From positions 124,001 through 188,000 of the forward strand of contig JAUYSK010000016.1 in NCBI GenBank assembly GCA_030696345.1: a DNA stretch of 64,000 nt, given 5' to 3'. The number at the start of each line of letters is the position of its first letter. Within the stretch, counting starts at the first letter, position 1. The notes beneath the pieces are model-generated. The model did no database searches, had not been told where the DNA came from, and was given only the letters and a program-made list of their open reading frames with translations. This DNA is from Azonexus sp. (GTDB lineage Bacteria > Pseudomonadota > Gammaproteobacteria > Burkholderiales > Rhodocyclaceae). Position numbers and translations under genes: made by a program. This document shows, in pieces, positions 32,500 through 41,788 of this stretch.

Positions 32500-33294
32500 A
32501 TGATTTTCGACAACATCAAGTTTGAAGTTCAGGACGGCATCGCCCGCCTGACCCTGAACCGTCCGGACAAGCTGAACAGCTTTACCGACGACATGCACGC
32601 CGAACTGCGCGTCGCCCTCGACAGCATTCAGGCCGACATGTCGGTTCGCGTGCTGGTGCTGACTGGCGCTGGCCGTGCATTTTCAGCCGGCCAGGATCTC
32701 GGCGACCGTGCCATGCAGATTCAGGCCGGCAAGATGCCGGACATCGGCAACACCGTCGAACGCAACTACAAGCCGCTGGTGCTGCGCCTGCAGAACCTGC
32801 GCGTGCCGACCATCGCCGCCGTCAATGGCATCGCTGCCGGGGCTGGCGCCTCGGTGGCGCTGGCCTGCGATCTGGTCATCGCCACCAAGTCCGCTTCCTT
32901 CCTGCAGGCTTTCAGCAAGATCGGCCTGATTCCCGATACCGGCGGCACCTGGTTCCTGCCGCAGCGCGTCGGCATGGCCCGCGCCATGGGCCTCGCCCTG
33001 CTGGCTGAAAAGATGCCGGCGGAAAAGGCCGCCGCCTGGGGCCTGATCTGGCAATGCGTCGAAGATGCCGAGTTCGTTGCTGCGGTGGACGCCATTGCGC
33101 AGCAACTTTCCACAGCCCCGACCAAAGCACTGGTCCGCACCCGTCAAGCCATGCACGCCGCCCCCGGCCATACGCTGGAGCAGCAACTTTCCTTCGAAGG
33201 CAGCTTCATGCGCGAACTCGGCTGGAGCCCGGACTACGCCGAGGGCGTCAAAGCCTTCATGGAAAAACGTGCACCGAATTTCACCGGAGAGTGA
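32500..33294 (+). CDS. paaG: PaaG, ring-1,2-epoxyphenylacetyl-CoA isomerase
   Basis: 264-residue crotonase-fold enzyme that converts 1,2-epoxyphenylacetyl-CoA to oxepin-CoA and also acts as a later enoyl-CoA isomerase. The oxyanion-hole texts are FSAGQDLGDR and NGIAAGAGASVALACD; the catalytic Asp lies in GLIPDTGGTWFLP, with the D-T-G-G pattern of PaaG. It starts nine bases after the paaN stop and its own stop is four bases before the paaH start. Confidence 0.92.
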   Translation: MIFDNIKFEVQDGIARLTLNRPDKLNSFTDDMHAELRVALDSIQADMSVRVLVLTGAGRAFSAGQDLGDRAMQIQAGKMPDIGNTVERNYKPLVLRLQNLRVPTIAAVNGIAAGAGASVALACDLVIATKSASFLQAFSKIGLIPDTGGTWFLPQRVGMARAMGLALLAEKMPAEKAAAWGLIWQCVEDAEFVAAVDAIAQQLSTAPTKALVRTRQAMHAAPGHTLEQQLSFEGSFMRELGWSPDYAEGVKAFMEKRAPNFTGE

Positions 33295-33298
33295 ACGC

Positions 33299-34828
33299 GT
33301 GAGTCAGCCACCCCTACCCCAACAGACCGTCATCGCCGTCGTCGGCACCGGCGCCATGGGCGCTGGTATCGCCCAGGTTGCAGCCGCCGCCGGCCATACC
33401 GTCAAGCTGTTCGACAACCGCCCTGGCGCGGCAACGAAAGCCATCGAAGGCATACGCGCCCAGTTCGCGAAAATGGCCGAAAAAGGCAAGTTGACCGCAG
33501 CAGCCGCCACGGCCGCCGGTGAACGCCTGATCGCTGCCGAACAACTGAGCGATCTGGCCGACGCCGGCCTGATCACTGAAGCCATTGTCGAGAATCTGGA
33601 AGCCAAGCAGAAGCTCTACGCCGATCTCGAAGCCATCGTCGGCCCGGATTGCATCTTCGGCACCAACACTTCGTCGATCTCGGTGACCGCCATCGGCGCC
33701 GCACTGAAACATCCGGAACGTCTGGCCGGCCTGCACTTCTTCAACCCGGCCCCATTGATGGCGCTGGTTGAAATCGTCTCCGGTCTGGCTACCGACCAGG
33801 CGGTCGCCGACACGCTGTTCGCCACCGCCGCCGCCTGGGGCAAGACCCCGGTGCATGCCAAATCGACGCCCGGTTTCATCGTCAATCGCGTTGCCCGCCC
33901 CTACTACGCCGAGGCCCTGCGCCTGGCGCAGGAAGGTGCCGCCGACTACGCCACGATCGACGCCCTGCTGCGCGAAGCCGGCGGTTTCCGCATGGGACCG
34001 TTCGAGCTGATGGACATGATCGGCCACGACGTCAATTTCGCCGTGACCAACTCGGTCTGGCGCGCCTTCTACAACGACCAGCGCTTCCTGCCCTCGCTGA
34101 TCCAGCAGGAACTGGTCGATGCCGGCTTCTTCGGCAAGAAGACCGGCCGCGGCTTCTACGATTATCGCGAAGGCGCTGTTCGCCCCGCGCCGCAGACCGA
34201 AGCTGCTCAAGCCCCGGCCGGCAAAATCACCCTTTTTGGCGAGTCCACCGCAGCAGATGCGCTGGCCGAACGTCTCGACAACGGCAGCCTGTCTTTCAGC
34301 CGCGCCCTGGGCAGTGATGGCCGGATCGCCGAAATCGGCCGCGCCGCGCTCTATGTCACTGACGGTCGCAGCGCAACGCAGCGCGCCTTTGAATCCGGCG
34401 TCGCCAATGTTGTGCTGATTGATCTGGCACTCGATTACAGCACGGCCAGCCGACTGGCCATCGCTGTCGCCGACCAGTGCGAGCCGGATGCTGCCAACGC
34501 CGCCATCGGCCTGTTGCAGGCGGCCGGTTTCGCCGTTTCCCGGCTGGCTGACATCCCCGGCCTGGCCGTCATGCGCAGCGTCGCCACGCTCGCCAACGAA
34601 GCTGCCGATGCGGTCAATCAGGGCGTCTGCTCGGTGGTTGCTGCCGATTCGGCAATGCGCCTGGGCGTCAATTACCCCTGCGGTCCGCTGGCCTGGGCTG
34701 ACCAAGTTGGCGTCGCCAATATCCGTACCGTCCTGGCCAACCTCGGCACCAGCTATGGCGAGGACCGCTACCGTATTTCCCCGCTGATCCAGCGTGCCGT
34801 TTTTGCCGGAAGAAACATCCATGACTGA
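33299..34828 (+). CDS. paaH: PaaH, 3-hydroxyadipyl-CoA dehydrogenase
   Basis: 509-residue NAD-dependent 3-hydroxyacyl-CoA dehydrogenase with a Rossmann start (VVGTGAMGAGIAQVAAAAGH), the active-site segment LHFFNPAPLMALVEIV and two C-terminal helical domains, as in PaaH. The start is a GTG at 33299 (VSQPPLPQQTVIAV) with GGAGAG seven bases before it; the frame is open further upstream inside paaG, but that is not coding. Its last eight bases overlap paaI. Confidence 0.92.
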   Translation: MSQPPLPQQTVIAVVGTGAMGAGIAQVAAAAGHTVKLFDNRPGAATKAIEGIRAQFAKMAEKGKLTAAAATAAGERLIAAEQLSDLADAGLITEAIVENLEAKQKLYADLEAIVGPDCIFGTNTSSISVTAIGAALKHPERLAGLHFFNPAPLMALVEIVSGLATDQAVADTLFATAAAWGKTPVHAKSTPGFIVNRVARPYYAEALRLAQEGAADYATIDALLREAGGFRMGPFELMDMIGHDVNFAVTNSVWRAFYNDQRFLPSLIQQELVDAGFFGKKTGRGFYDYREGAVRPAPQTEAAQAPAGKITLFGESTAADALAERLDNGSLSFSRALGSDGRIAEIGRAALYVTDGRSATQRAFESGVANVVLIDLALDYSTASRLAIAVADQCEPDAANAAIGLLQAAGFAVSRLADIPGLAVMRSVATLANEAADAVNQGVCSVVAADSAMRLGVNYPCGPLAWADQVGVANIRTVLANLGTSYGEDRYRISPLIQRAVFAGRNIHD

Positions 34829-35285
34829 ACACAAACTCTCCGCCGCCGAGGCGCAAACCCTGGCCGACGCTACCGCTGAAGCCATGTGGTCGCGCGACCG
34901 CGCTGCGCAGGCGCTTGGCCTGAAAATCGTCCGTGTTCAGCCCGGCGCCTCACTGCTCACCATGGTCGTCCGTGGCGACATGGTCAACGGCCACCATATC
35001 TGCCACGGCGGCATGATCTTCAGCCTGGCCGATACCGCCTTCGCCTACGCCTGCAACAGCTACAACAAGAACACCGTCGCCTCGGCCTGCCACATCGATT
35101 TTCTCGCCCCCGCCAGGGAAGGCGAAACGCTGGAAGCCGAAGCCGTCGAGCAATCCGCTTCCGGCCGCACCGGGGTGTACGACATCACCGTGCGCAGCAC
35201 CAGCGGCAAGACCATTGCCCTTTTCCGGGGCAAAAGTTATCGCATCAACGGCGAAGTCATCGCCGGACTGCAACAGGCCGATTGA
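34821..35285 (+). CDS. paaI: PaaI, hotdog-fold acyl-CoA thioesterase
   Basis: 154-residue hotdog thioesterase that hydrolyses stalled phenylacetyl-CoA derivatives to spare CoA. The family motif HICHGGMIFSLADTAFAYACN (cited in part) carries the catalytic Asp. The start is the ATG at 34821 (MTEHKLSAAEAQ), inside the end of paaH, an overlap that implies coupling. Length is normal for PaaI (about 140-155). Confidence 0.9.
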   Translation: MTEHKLSAAEAQTLADATAEAMWSRDRAAQALGLKIVRVQPGASLLTMVVRGDMVNGHHICHGGMIFSLADTAFAYACNSYNKNTVASACHIDFLAPAREGETLEAEAVEQSASGRTGVYDITVRSTSGKTIALFRGKSYRINGEVIAGLQQAD

Positions 35286-35314
35286 GCCGACAAGACAACA
35301 GAGAGGAGACATCC

Positions 35315-36640
35315 ATGACTGCCAAGAAACCCCTGCCCGGCGAACTCGATGCTATCGAAACCGCCAGCCGTGACGAAATTTCCGCGCTGCAACTCGAGCG
35401 CCTGAAATGGTCGGTCCGCCACACCTACGACAACGTCGAGCCCTACCGCAAGAAATGTCTGGAAAAAGGCGTACATCCGGACGACCTGAAGACGCTGAGC
35501 GACATCAGCAAATTCCCCTTCATGACCAAGTTCGACCTGCGCGACCACTACCCGTTCGGCCTGTTCGCGGTGCCGCGCACCAAGATCGCCCGCCTGCACG
35601 CCTCTTCCGGCACGACCGGCAAGTCGGTCGTTGTCGGCTACACCAGGAACGACATCGACAACTGGGCCAACATCGTTGCCCGCTCGATCCGCGCTGCCGG
35701 TGGCCGGGCCGGTGACATGGTGCATGTTGCCTACGGTTACGGGATGTTTACCGGCGGCCTCGGCGCCCACTATGGCGTCGAACGCCTCGGCTGTTGCGCC
35801 GTGCCGATGTCCGGCGGCCAGACCGAAAAGCAGGTCCAGCAGATCATGGACTTCAAGCCGGAAATCATCATGGTGACCCCGTCCTACTCGTTGGTCATCG
35901 CCGAGGAATTCGAGCGTCTTGGCATCAAGCCGGACGAAATTTCGCTCAAGGTCGGCATCTTCGGTGCCGAACCGTGGGGCGAAGGCATGCGCCACGAAAT
36001 CGAGCGCAAGCTTGGCATCGACGCCATCGACATCTACGGCCTGACCGAAGTCATGGGCCCCGGCGTTGCCTGCGAATGCATCGAGACCAAGGATGGCCCG
36101 GTGATATGGGAAGACCATTTTTACCCTGAGATTATCAATCCGGAAACCGGCGAAGTGGTTGCCGAGGGCGAAGAAGGCGAATTAGTGTTTACCTCGCTGA
36201 CCAAGGAAGCCTTCCCGGTTATCCGTTACCGCACCCGCGACCTGACCCGCCTGCTACCGCCGACCGCCCGTTCCTTCCGCCGCATCGGCAAGATCACCGG
36301 CCGTTCCGACGACATGCTGATCATCCGCGGCGTCAATGTCTTCCCGACCCAGATCGAGGAACAGATCCTGCGCGACCAGCGCCTGGCCGGCAATTACCAG
36401 GTCGTCGTCACCCGCGATGGGCACATGGACAACCTCGAAGTCCGTTGCGAAGTCCAGCGCGAACTGTCTGGCAAGCTTTCAGGCGCCGACATCCAGCAAA
36501 TCAGCAAGGAACTGCAGCACCGCATCAAGACCATCATCGGCGTGTCGACCAAGATCACCGTGATGGAATTCGACGCCATCCCGCGCACTCAGGTCGGCAA
36601 GGCCAGACGCGTGCTTGATGAACGCCCGAAGCAAGACTGA
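35315..36640 (+). CDS. paaK: PaaK, phenylacetate-CoA ligase
   Basis: 441-residue adenylate-forming ligase that activates phenylacetate to phenylacetyl-CoA, the entry step. The P-loop-like HASSGTTGKSVVVGY, the IYGLTEVMGPGVACEC segment and the C-terminal GRSDDMLIIRGVNVFPTQIEE are diagnostic of PaaK. The start is the ATG at 35315 (MTAKKPLPGELDA), preceded by GAGAGGAGAC; the open frame extending back into paaI is not coding. A single ligase is present in the window. Confidence 0.95.
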   Translation: MTAKKPLPGELDAIETASRDEISALQLERLKWSVRHTYDNVEPYRKKCLEKGVHPDDLKTLSDISKFPFMTKFDLRDHYPFGLFAVPRTKIARLHASSGTTGKSVVVGYTRNDIDNWANIVARSIRAAGGRAGDMVHVAYGYGMFTGGLGAHYGVERLGCCAVPMSGGQTEKQVQQIMDFKPEIIMVTPSYSLVIAEEFERLGIKPDEISLKVGIFGAEPWGEGMRHEIERKLGIDAIDIYGLTEVMGPGVACECIETKDGPVIWEDHFYPEIINPETGEVVAEGEEGELVFTSLTKEAFPVIRYRTRDLTRLLPPTARSFRRIGKITGRSDDMLIIRGVNVFPTQIEEQILRDQRLAGNYQVVVTRDGHMDNLEVRCEVQRELSGKLSGADIQQISKELQHRIKTIIGVSTKITVMEFDAIPRTQVGKARRVLDERPKQD

Positions 36641-36693
36641 GGCTGGCTACCCGCTAGCGACTCGATCCTAACAACTCGATCCCGGATCCTAAA

Positions 36694-37899
36694 ATGACCC
36701 AAGCCTTTATCTGCGACGCCATCCGCACCCCGATTGGCCGCTACGGTGGCGCCCTCGCTGGCGTCCGCCCGGACGACCTCGGTGCCATCCCGCTCAAGGC
36801 GCTGATGGAACGCAATCCGCAAGTTGACTGGACGGCCGTCGAAGACATCATCTACGGCTGCGCCAACCAGGCCGGCGAAGACAACCGCAACGTCGCCCGC
36901 ATGTCCGGCCTGCTTGCCGGCCTGCCGATCGAAGTGCCGGGCACCACGGTCAACCGCCTGTGCGGTTCCGGCATGGATGCAGTCGGCCTCGCCGCCCGCT
37001 CGATCAAGTCCGGCGAAACTTCGCTGATGATTGCCGGCGGCGTCGAAAGCATGTCACGCGCCCCCTTTGTCATGGGCAAGGCGGAATCGGCCTTCTCCCG
37101 CAACGCAGCAATTTTCGACACCACCATTGGCTGGCGCTTCAGCAACCCGGCAATGAAGAAGCTCTACGACACGCATTCGATGCCGCAAACGGCCGACAAC
37201 GTGGCGGCAGAATTCGGCATTGGCCGTGCTGACCAGGACGCCTTTGCCGTCCGCTCACAACAGCGTTGGGGCGCCGCCAATCTGGCTGGCCGCTTCGCCG
37301 ACGAACTGGTGCCGGTGGTCATTGCGCAAAAGAAAGGTGACCCGAAGATCGTCACCACCGATGAACATCCGCGCCCGGAAACGACGCTGGAGATGCTGGC
37401 CAAGCTCAAGGGTGTCAATGGCCCGGACCTCACTGTCACCGCCGGCAATGCCTCGGGCGTCAATGATGGTGCCTGCGCCCTGCTCCTCGCATCCGAAGCC
37501 GCTGCCGGCAAATACGGCCTGCAGCCGCTGGCCCGCGTCGTCGGTATGGCGACGGCCGGCGTGCCGCCGCGCATCATGGGCTTTGGCCCGGCCCCGGCGG
37601 TCCGCAAGGTGCTGGCCCAGACCGGACTGACGCTGGCCCAGATGGACATCATCGAACTCAATGAAGCTTTCGCTGCCCAAGCCTTGGCTGTCCTGCGCGA
37701 TCTCGGCCTGGCCGACGATGCAGCGCAGGTGAATCCCAACGGCGGCGCCATCGCCATCGGTCACCCGCTCGGCATGAGCGGTGCCCGGCTGGTAACGACG
37801 GCCGCCTATGAACTCAAACGCCGTGGCGGTCGCTACGCCCTGTGCACCATGTGTATCGGTGTCGGGCAAGGGATTGCGATGGTGATCGAGCGTGTTTGA
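36694..37899 (+). CDS. paaJ: PaaJ, 3-oxoadipyl-CoA/3-oxo-5,6-dehydrosuberyl-CoA thiolase
   Basis: 401-residue thiolase catalysing the two thiolytic steps that release acetyl-CoA and finally succinyl-CoA. The nucleophile Cys is in TTVNRLCGSGMDAVGLA (about residue 90); the other catalytic residues are in NPNGGAIAIGHPLGMSGAR (His) and ALCTMCIGVGQG (Cys). It starts 53 bases after paaK and ends 25 bases before the binding-protein gene. Confidence 0.94.
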   Translation: MTQAFICDAIRTPIGRYGGALAGVRPDDLGAIPLKALMERNPQVDWTAVEDIIYGCANQAGEDNRNVARMSGLLAGLPIEVPGTTVNRLCGSGMDAVGLAARSIKSGETSLMIAGGVESMSRAPFVMGKAESAFSRNAAIFDTTIGWRFSNPAMKKLYDTHSMPQTADNVAAEFGIGRADQDAFAVRSQQRWGAANLAGRFADELVPVVIAQKKGDPKIVTTDEHPRPETTLEMLAKLKGVNGPDLTVTAGNASGVNDGACALLLASEAAAGKYGLQPLARVVGMATAGVPPRIMGFGPAPAVRKVLAQTGLTLAQMDIIELNEAFAAQALAVLRDLGLADDAAQVNPNGGAIAIGHPLGMSGARLVTTAAYELKRRGGRYALCTMCIGVGQGIAMVIERV

Positions 37900-37924
37900 C
37901 CATAAACCCTGGAGGAGACAATCC

Positions 37925-39070
37925 ATGAAACTGACCATGAAAAAACTGTTTGCCGGTGCCGCTCTGGCCCTCGGCGCCTGCGGTGCCTTTGCCGCTGATC
38001 CGATCAAGATCGGTTCGGTGCTATCCGTCACCGGCCCGGCCGCCTTCCTCGGCGATCCGGAACTGAAGACGCTGCAGATGTACGTTGAAGACATCAACAA
38101 GAAGGGCGGCGTCCTCGGCCGTCAGCTCGAACTGGTGCATTACGACGATGGCAGCGATGCCAACAAGGCCAACGGTTTCACCAAGCGCCTGATCGACGAC
38201 GACAAGGTCGACATTCTGGTCGGCGGCACGACCACTGGCGCCACCATGTCGTCTGCACCACTGGTTGAAAAGGCCGGCATTCCCTTCATCTCCCTGGCCG
38301 GTGCCGTGGTCATCGTCGAGCCGGTCAAGAAGTTCATCTTCAAGACCCCGCACACCGACCGCATGGCTGCCGAGAAGGTTTTCGAGGACATGAAGAAACG
38401 TGGCCTGACCAAGGTTGCGCTGTTCTCTGAAACCAGCGGTTTCGGTCAGTCCGGCAAGAAGGAAACCGAAGGGGTTGCCGCCAAGTACGGCATCACCCTG
38501 GTCGCCAGCGAAACCTACGGCCCGAAAGATACCGACATGAGCCCGCAGCTGACCAAGATCAAGAACACTGCCGGCGTTCAGGCTGTGTTCATCTTCGGTC
38601 TTGGCCAGGGCCCGGCGATTGCCACCAAGAACTACAAGCAGCTTGGCATCACGCTGCCGCTCTACCACGCCCACGGCGTCGCTTCCGAAGAGTTCATCAA
38701 GCTCGCCGGCCCGGCGGCTGAAGGTGTTCGTCTACCGGCTGCCGCGCTGCTGGTCGCCGACAAGCTTGATGCTAAGGATCCGCAGAAAGCTGTCGTCACT
38801 GCCTACACCAAGGCTTACAACGACAAGTGGAAAAGCGATGTTTCCAGCTTCGGCGGTCATGCCTATGACGGTCTGATGCTTGCGGTGGACGCCATCAAAC
38901 GGGCAAAAACCACGGACAAGGCAGCCGTTCGTGATGCCATCGAAGCCACCAAGGGCTATGTCGGCACCGGCGGCATCGTGAACATGTCGGCCACCGACCA
39001 CATGGGCCTCGACCTGTCGGCTTTCCGCATGCTGGAAATCAAGAACGGTGACTGGACACTCGCCCAGTAA
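37925..39070 (+). CDS. LivK-type periplasmic binding protein of an aromatic-acid ABC importer
   Basis: 381-residue solute-binding protein with a Sec signal peptide (KKLFAGAALALGACGAFA, then ADPIKIGSVLS). The Leu/Ile/Val-binding fold is evident (YVEDINKKGGVLGRQLELV, IDDDKVDILVGGTTTGATMSSAP). The ATG at 37925 follows a GGAGGAGAC. It has no permease neighbour and fits the livHMGF operon at 14,762-18,668, which lacks a binding protein. Its place within the paa operon suggests phenylacetate or a related acid as ligand. Confidence 0.87.
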   Translation: MKLTMKKLFAGAALALGACGAFAADPIKIGSVLSVTGPAAFLGDPELKTLQMYVEDINKKGGVLGRQLELVHYDDGSDANKANGFTKRLIDDDKVDILVGGTTTGATMSSAPLVEKAGIPFISLAGAVVIVEPVKKFIFKTPHTDRMAAEKVFEDMKKRGLTKVALFSETSGFGQSGKKETEGVAAKYGITLVASETYGPKDTDMSPQLTKIKNTAGVQAVFIFGLGQGPAIATKNYKQLGITLPLYHAHGVASEEFIKLAGPAAEGVRLPAAALLVADKLDAKDPQKAVVTAYTKAYNDKWKSDVSSFGGHAYDGLMLAVDAIKRAKTTDKAAVRDAIEATKGYVGTGGIVNMSATDHMGLDLSAFRMLEIKNGDWTLAQ

Positions 39071-39117
39071 ATCGTCGCAACAGCATTTGCCATAAAAACA
39101 AGCTGTAGAAAAACAAA

Positions 39118-39154
39118 CCGGGTCCTTCAGGGGCAACGCCTCTGATGGGCCCGG
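39118..39154 (+). terminator. Strong nested hairpin before paaA
   Basis: CCGGGTCC (39118-39125) pairs with GGGCCCGG (39147-39154) with one G-U pair, and the loop contains a second stem AGGGGC/GCCTCT. It lies between the binding-protein gene and paaA, 19 bases before the paaA ATG. No T-run follows, so it may be an mRNA-processing or stability element or a partial terminator. Confidence 0.5.
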
Positions 39155-39172
39155 CTCCCCCAGGAGAATTTC

Positions 39173-40189
39173 ATGTATACACAGTCTTTCAACGTGCAGG
39201 ACACGGCCGGTGCAAAACCCGTTGCCTTAGCCCCGTCCAAAGAAGACCCGGCCCTGCAGGCCGCCTTCGACGCCCGCATCGATGCCGATGGCCGCATCGA
39301 GCCGCAGGACTGGATGCCGGACGCCTACCGCAAGACCCTCGTCCGCCAGATCAGCCAGCACGCCCATAGCGAAATTGTCGGCATGCTGCCCGAGGGCAAC
39401 TGGATTTCACGCGCCCCCAGCCTCAAGCGCAAGGCGATCCTGATCGCCAAGGTCCAGGATGAAGGCGGCCACGGCCTCTACCTTTATTCAGCAGCCGAAA
39501 CCCTCGGCACCAGCCGCGACCAGATGCTCGAAGGCCTGCACAGCGGCCGCGCCAAGTACAGCTCGATCTTCAATTACCCAACCCTGAACTGGGCCGACGT
39601 CGGCGTCGTCGGCTGGCTGGTGGACGGCGCCGCGATCATGAATCAGGTGCCGCTCTGCCGCTGCTCCTACGGCCCTTACGCCCGCGCCATGGTGCGCGTT
39701 TGCAAGGAAGAGTCCTTCCACCAGCGCCAGGGCTACGAAGCCTTGCTGGTGATGATGACCGGCACTGCCGAGCAGAAAGCCATGGTGCAGGATGCGGTCA
39801 ATCGCTTCTGGTGGAAATGTCTCGCCATGTTCGGACCGCCCGATGCCGACAGCCCGCACAGCGGCCAGGCGATGCGCTGGGGCATCAAGCGCATCAGCAA
39901 CGACGACCTGCGCCAGAAGTTCATCGACGCCACCGTGCCGCAAGCCAAGGTGCTCGGCGTGACGCTGCCCGACCCCGACCTTAAATGGAACGAGGAGCGC
40001 CAGCATTACGACTACGGCCAGATTGACTGGGATGAGTTCTGGTCGACCGTCAATGGTAACGGCCCATGCAACAAGGAACGCCTGGCGACCCGCGTCAAGG
40101 CCTACAGCGAAGGTGAATGGGTACGCGATGCTGCGATGGCCCACGCTCGCAAACAACAAGAACGCAGCACGATGAAGGAAGCAGCATGA
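39173..40189 (+). CDS. paaA: PaaA, catalytic subunit of phenylacetyl-CoA 1,2-epoxidase
   Basis: 338-residue di-iron subunit of the ring epoxidase PaaABCE. The ligand pairs are in [13 protein letters not shown] and [13 protein letters not shown]. An AGGAGAATT precedes the ATG. The C-terminal half ([28 protein letters not shown]) matches PaaA throughout. Its stop overlaps the paaB start (ATGA). The reaction needs O2 and NADPH through PaaE. Confidence 0.96.
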   Translation: MYTQSFNVQDTAGAKPVALAPSKEDPALQAAFDARIDADGRIEPQDWMPDAYRKTLVRQISQHAHSEIVGMLPEGNWISRAPSLKRKAILIAKVQDEGGHGLYLYSAAETLGTSRDQMLEGLHSGRAKYSSIFNYPTLNWADVGVVGWLVDGAAIMNQVPLCRCSYGPYARAMVRVCKEESFHQRQGYEALLVMMTGTAEQKAMVQDAVNRFWWKCLAMFGPPDADSPHSGQAMRWGIKRISNDDLRQKFIDATVPQAKVLGVTLPDPDLKWNEERQHYDYGQIDWDEFWSTVNGNGPCNKERLATRVKAYSEGEWVRDAAMAHARKQQERSTMKEAA

Positions 40190-40479
40190 CTACCGAATTG
40201 AAAGAATGGCCGCTCTGGGAAATTTTCATCCGCAGCAAGCAGGGCCTTGAGCACAAGCACTGCGGCAGCCTGCACGCCGCCGATGCCCGTCAGGCGCTGG
40301 AAATGGCGCGTGACGTCTATACCCGTCGCCAGGAAGGCGTCAGCATCTGGGTTTTGCCGTCGAGCGCGATTACCGCCAGCAACCCGGATGAAAAGGGTGA
40401 ACTGTTCGACCCGGCCGCCGACAAGATCTATCGTCACCCGACCTTTTATGAAATCCCGGACGCCGTGGGGCACATGTAA
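40186..40479 (+). CDS. paaB: PaaB, epoxidase complex subunit
   Basis: 97-residue small subunit that bridges PaaAC heterodimers in the epoxidase. It begins [20 protein letters not shown] at the ATG overlapping paaA; the open frame extending upstream is shadow. Conserved text is [20 protein letters not shown] and [11 protein letters not shown]. The stop overlaps the paaC ATG (TAATG). Confidence 0.95.
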   Translation: MTTELKEWPLWEIFIRSKQGLEHKHCGSLHAADARQALEMARDVYTRRQEGVSIWVLPSSAITASNPDEKGELFDPAADKIYRHPTFYEIPDAVGHM

Positions 40480-41261
40480 TGAGCGCCGCTGTTGATTACC
40501 TGCTGCACCTCGCCGACAACGCGCTGGTGCTCGGCCAGCGCAACGCCGAATGGTGCGGCCACGGCCCGATTCTTGAGGAAGACATCGCGCAGTCCAACGT
40601 CAGCCTCGATCTGATCGGCCAGGCCCGCATGCTTTATCAACTGGTCGCCACGCTCAAGGGCGGCGATGTCACTGAAGACAAGCTGGCCTATTTCCGAGAC
40701 ACGCACGAGTTCCGCAATTACACGCTGCTCGAATTGCCGCACCACGGTCCGCTTTCCGCCTATGCCGGCAGCAGCCTGGACTACGGCACGACCATCGTCC
40801 GCAACTTCCTCTACAGCGCCTTGATGGCCCTGCTCTGGGAAGCGCTCGAAAAATCGGCCAACGCCGATCTGGCGGCGATTGCTGCCAAGTCGGTCAAGGA
40901 AGTGCGTTATCACCTGCGCCACTCCCGCGACTGGCTGGTTCGGCTTGGCGATGGCACCGACGAGTCGCATGCCCGCAGCCAGGCCTCGCTGGATCATCTC
41001 TTCCCCTACACCCAGGAATTCTGGGCGCACAGCCCGGCCGAAGCGGCTGCCGTCGAAGCCGGTATCGGCGTCGATCTGAATACCCTGAAAGCCGACTGGG
41101 ATGCCATCGTCGATGCCGCACTGGCCGAGGCCACATTGCAGCGTCCGGCAGCGGGCGGTTACGTGACGGAAGGCAAGAAAGGCGTCCATTCCGAACATCT
41201 CGGTTTCCTGCTTGCCGAAATGCAGAGCTTGGCCCGCGCCCATCCGCAGGGCGTCTGGTAA
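40479..41261 (+). CDS. paaC: PaaC, structural subunit of the epoxidase
   Basis: 260-residue helical subunit, related to PaaA but without a functional di-iron site in known complexes. Typical segments are NALVLGQRNAEWCGHGPILEED and EVRYHLRHSRDWLVRLGDGT. It is coupled to paaB by a one-base overlap and followed four bases later by paaD. Confidence 0.95.
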   Translation: MSAAVDYLLHLADNALVLGQRNAEWCGHGPILEEDIAQSNVSLDLIGQARMLYQLVATLKGGDVTEDKLAYFRDTHEFRNYTLLELPHHGPLSAYAGSSLDYGTTIVRNFLYSALMALLWEALEKSANADLAAIAAKSVKEVRYHLRHSRDWLVRLGDGTDESHARSQASLDHLFPYTQEFWAHSPAEAAAVEAGIGVDLNTLKADWDAIVDAALAEATLQRPAAGGYVTEGKKGVHSEHLGFLLAEMQSLARAHPQGVW

Positions 41262-41265
41262 GTTG

Positions 41266-41766
41266 ATGACGGCCACCGTCGAGGAAGTCTGGGCCGCGCT
41301 GGAGGATCTGGCCGACCCGGAAATTCCGGTCATTTCCCTGCGCGAACTCGGCATCCTGCGCGAAGTCCGCGCCGCCGCCGATGGGCTGGAGGTGGTCATC
41401 ACCCCAACCTACAGTGGCTGCCCGGCGATGGGCCAGATTGAGGATGATGTGCGGTCGACCCTGAAAAACCGGGGAATTTCGGCGCGCGTCGTCACCCAGC
41501 TGGCGCCGGCCTGGACCACCGACTGGATGAGCCAAGCCGGCAAGGAAAAGCTGCGCGCCTACGGCATCGCCCCGCCACACCAGACACCGGCCGGCAGCAG
41601 CGTCATGCACTTCATCAGCAAGCCCGCCAAGGCCGAAGCCGTGCCCTGCCCGCACTGCGGATCAAGCAACACGCAGGTCTCCTCACATTTCGGATCAACG
41701 GCCTGCAAGGCACTTTACAAGTGCCAGGATTGCCAGGAACCGTTCGATTATTTCAAGCCGTACTAA
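41266..41766 (+). CDS. paaD: PaaD, iron-sulphur assembly-like protein of the epoxidase
   Basis: 166-residue protein with an N-terminal MIP18/DUF59 domain (DLADPEIPVISLRELGIL, TYSGCPAMGQIEDDV) and a C-terminal zinc-ribbon-like cluster (CPHCGSSNTQVSS, YKCQDCQEPF). It is thought to help install the metal centre of the epoxidase. The start is the ATG at 41266 (MTATVEEVWAALEDL); a TTG one codon upstream is less likely. Confidence 0.93.
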   Translation: MTATVEEVWAALEDLADPEIPVISLRELGILREVRAAADGLEVVITPTYSGCPAMGQIEDDVRSTLKNRGISARVVTQLAPAWTTDWMSQAGKEKLRAYGIAPPHQTPAGSSVMHFISKPAKAEAVPCPHCGSSNTQVSSHFGSTACKALYKCQDCQEPFDYFKPY

Positions 41767-41788
41767 GCCTTTAACGGAGCAACACACC

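Noticed and set aside
31666..32598. 310-codon minus-strand open frame
   Set aside because: Mirror of paaN; no recognisable domain.
33314..34885. 523-codon minus-strand open frame
   Set aside because: Antisense to paaH with Gly/Asp/Gln-rich composition typical of a mirror frame; paaH is well supported.
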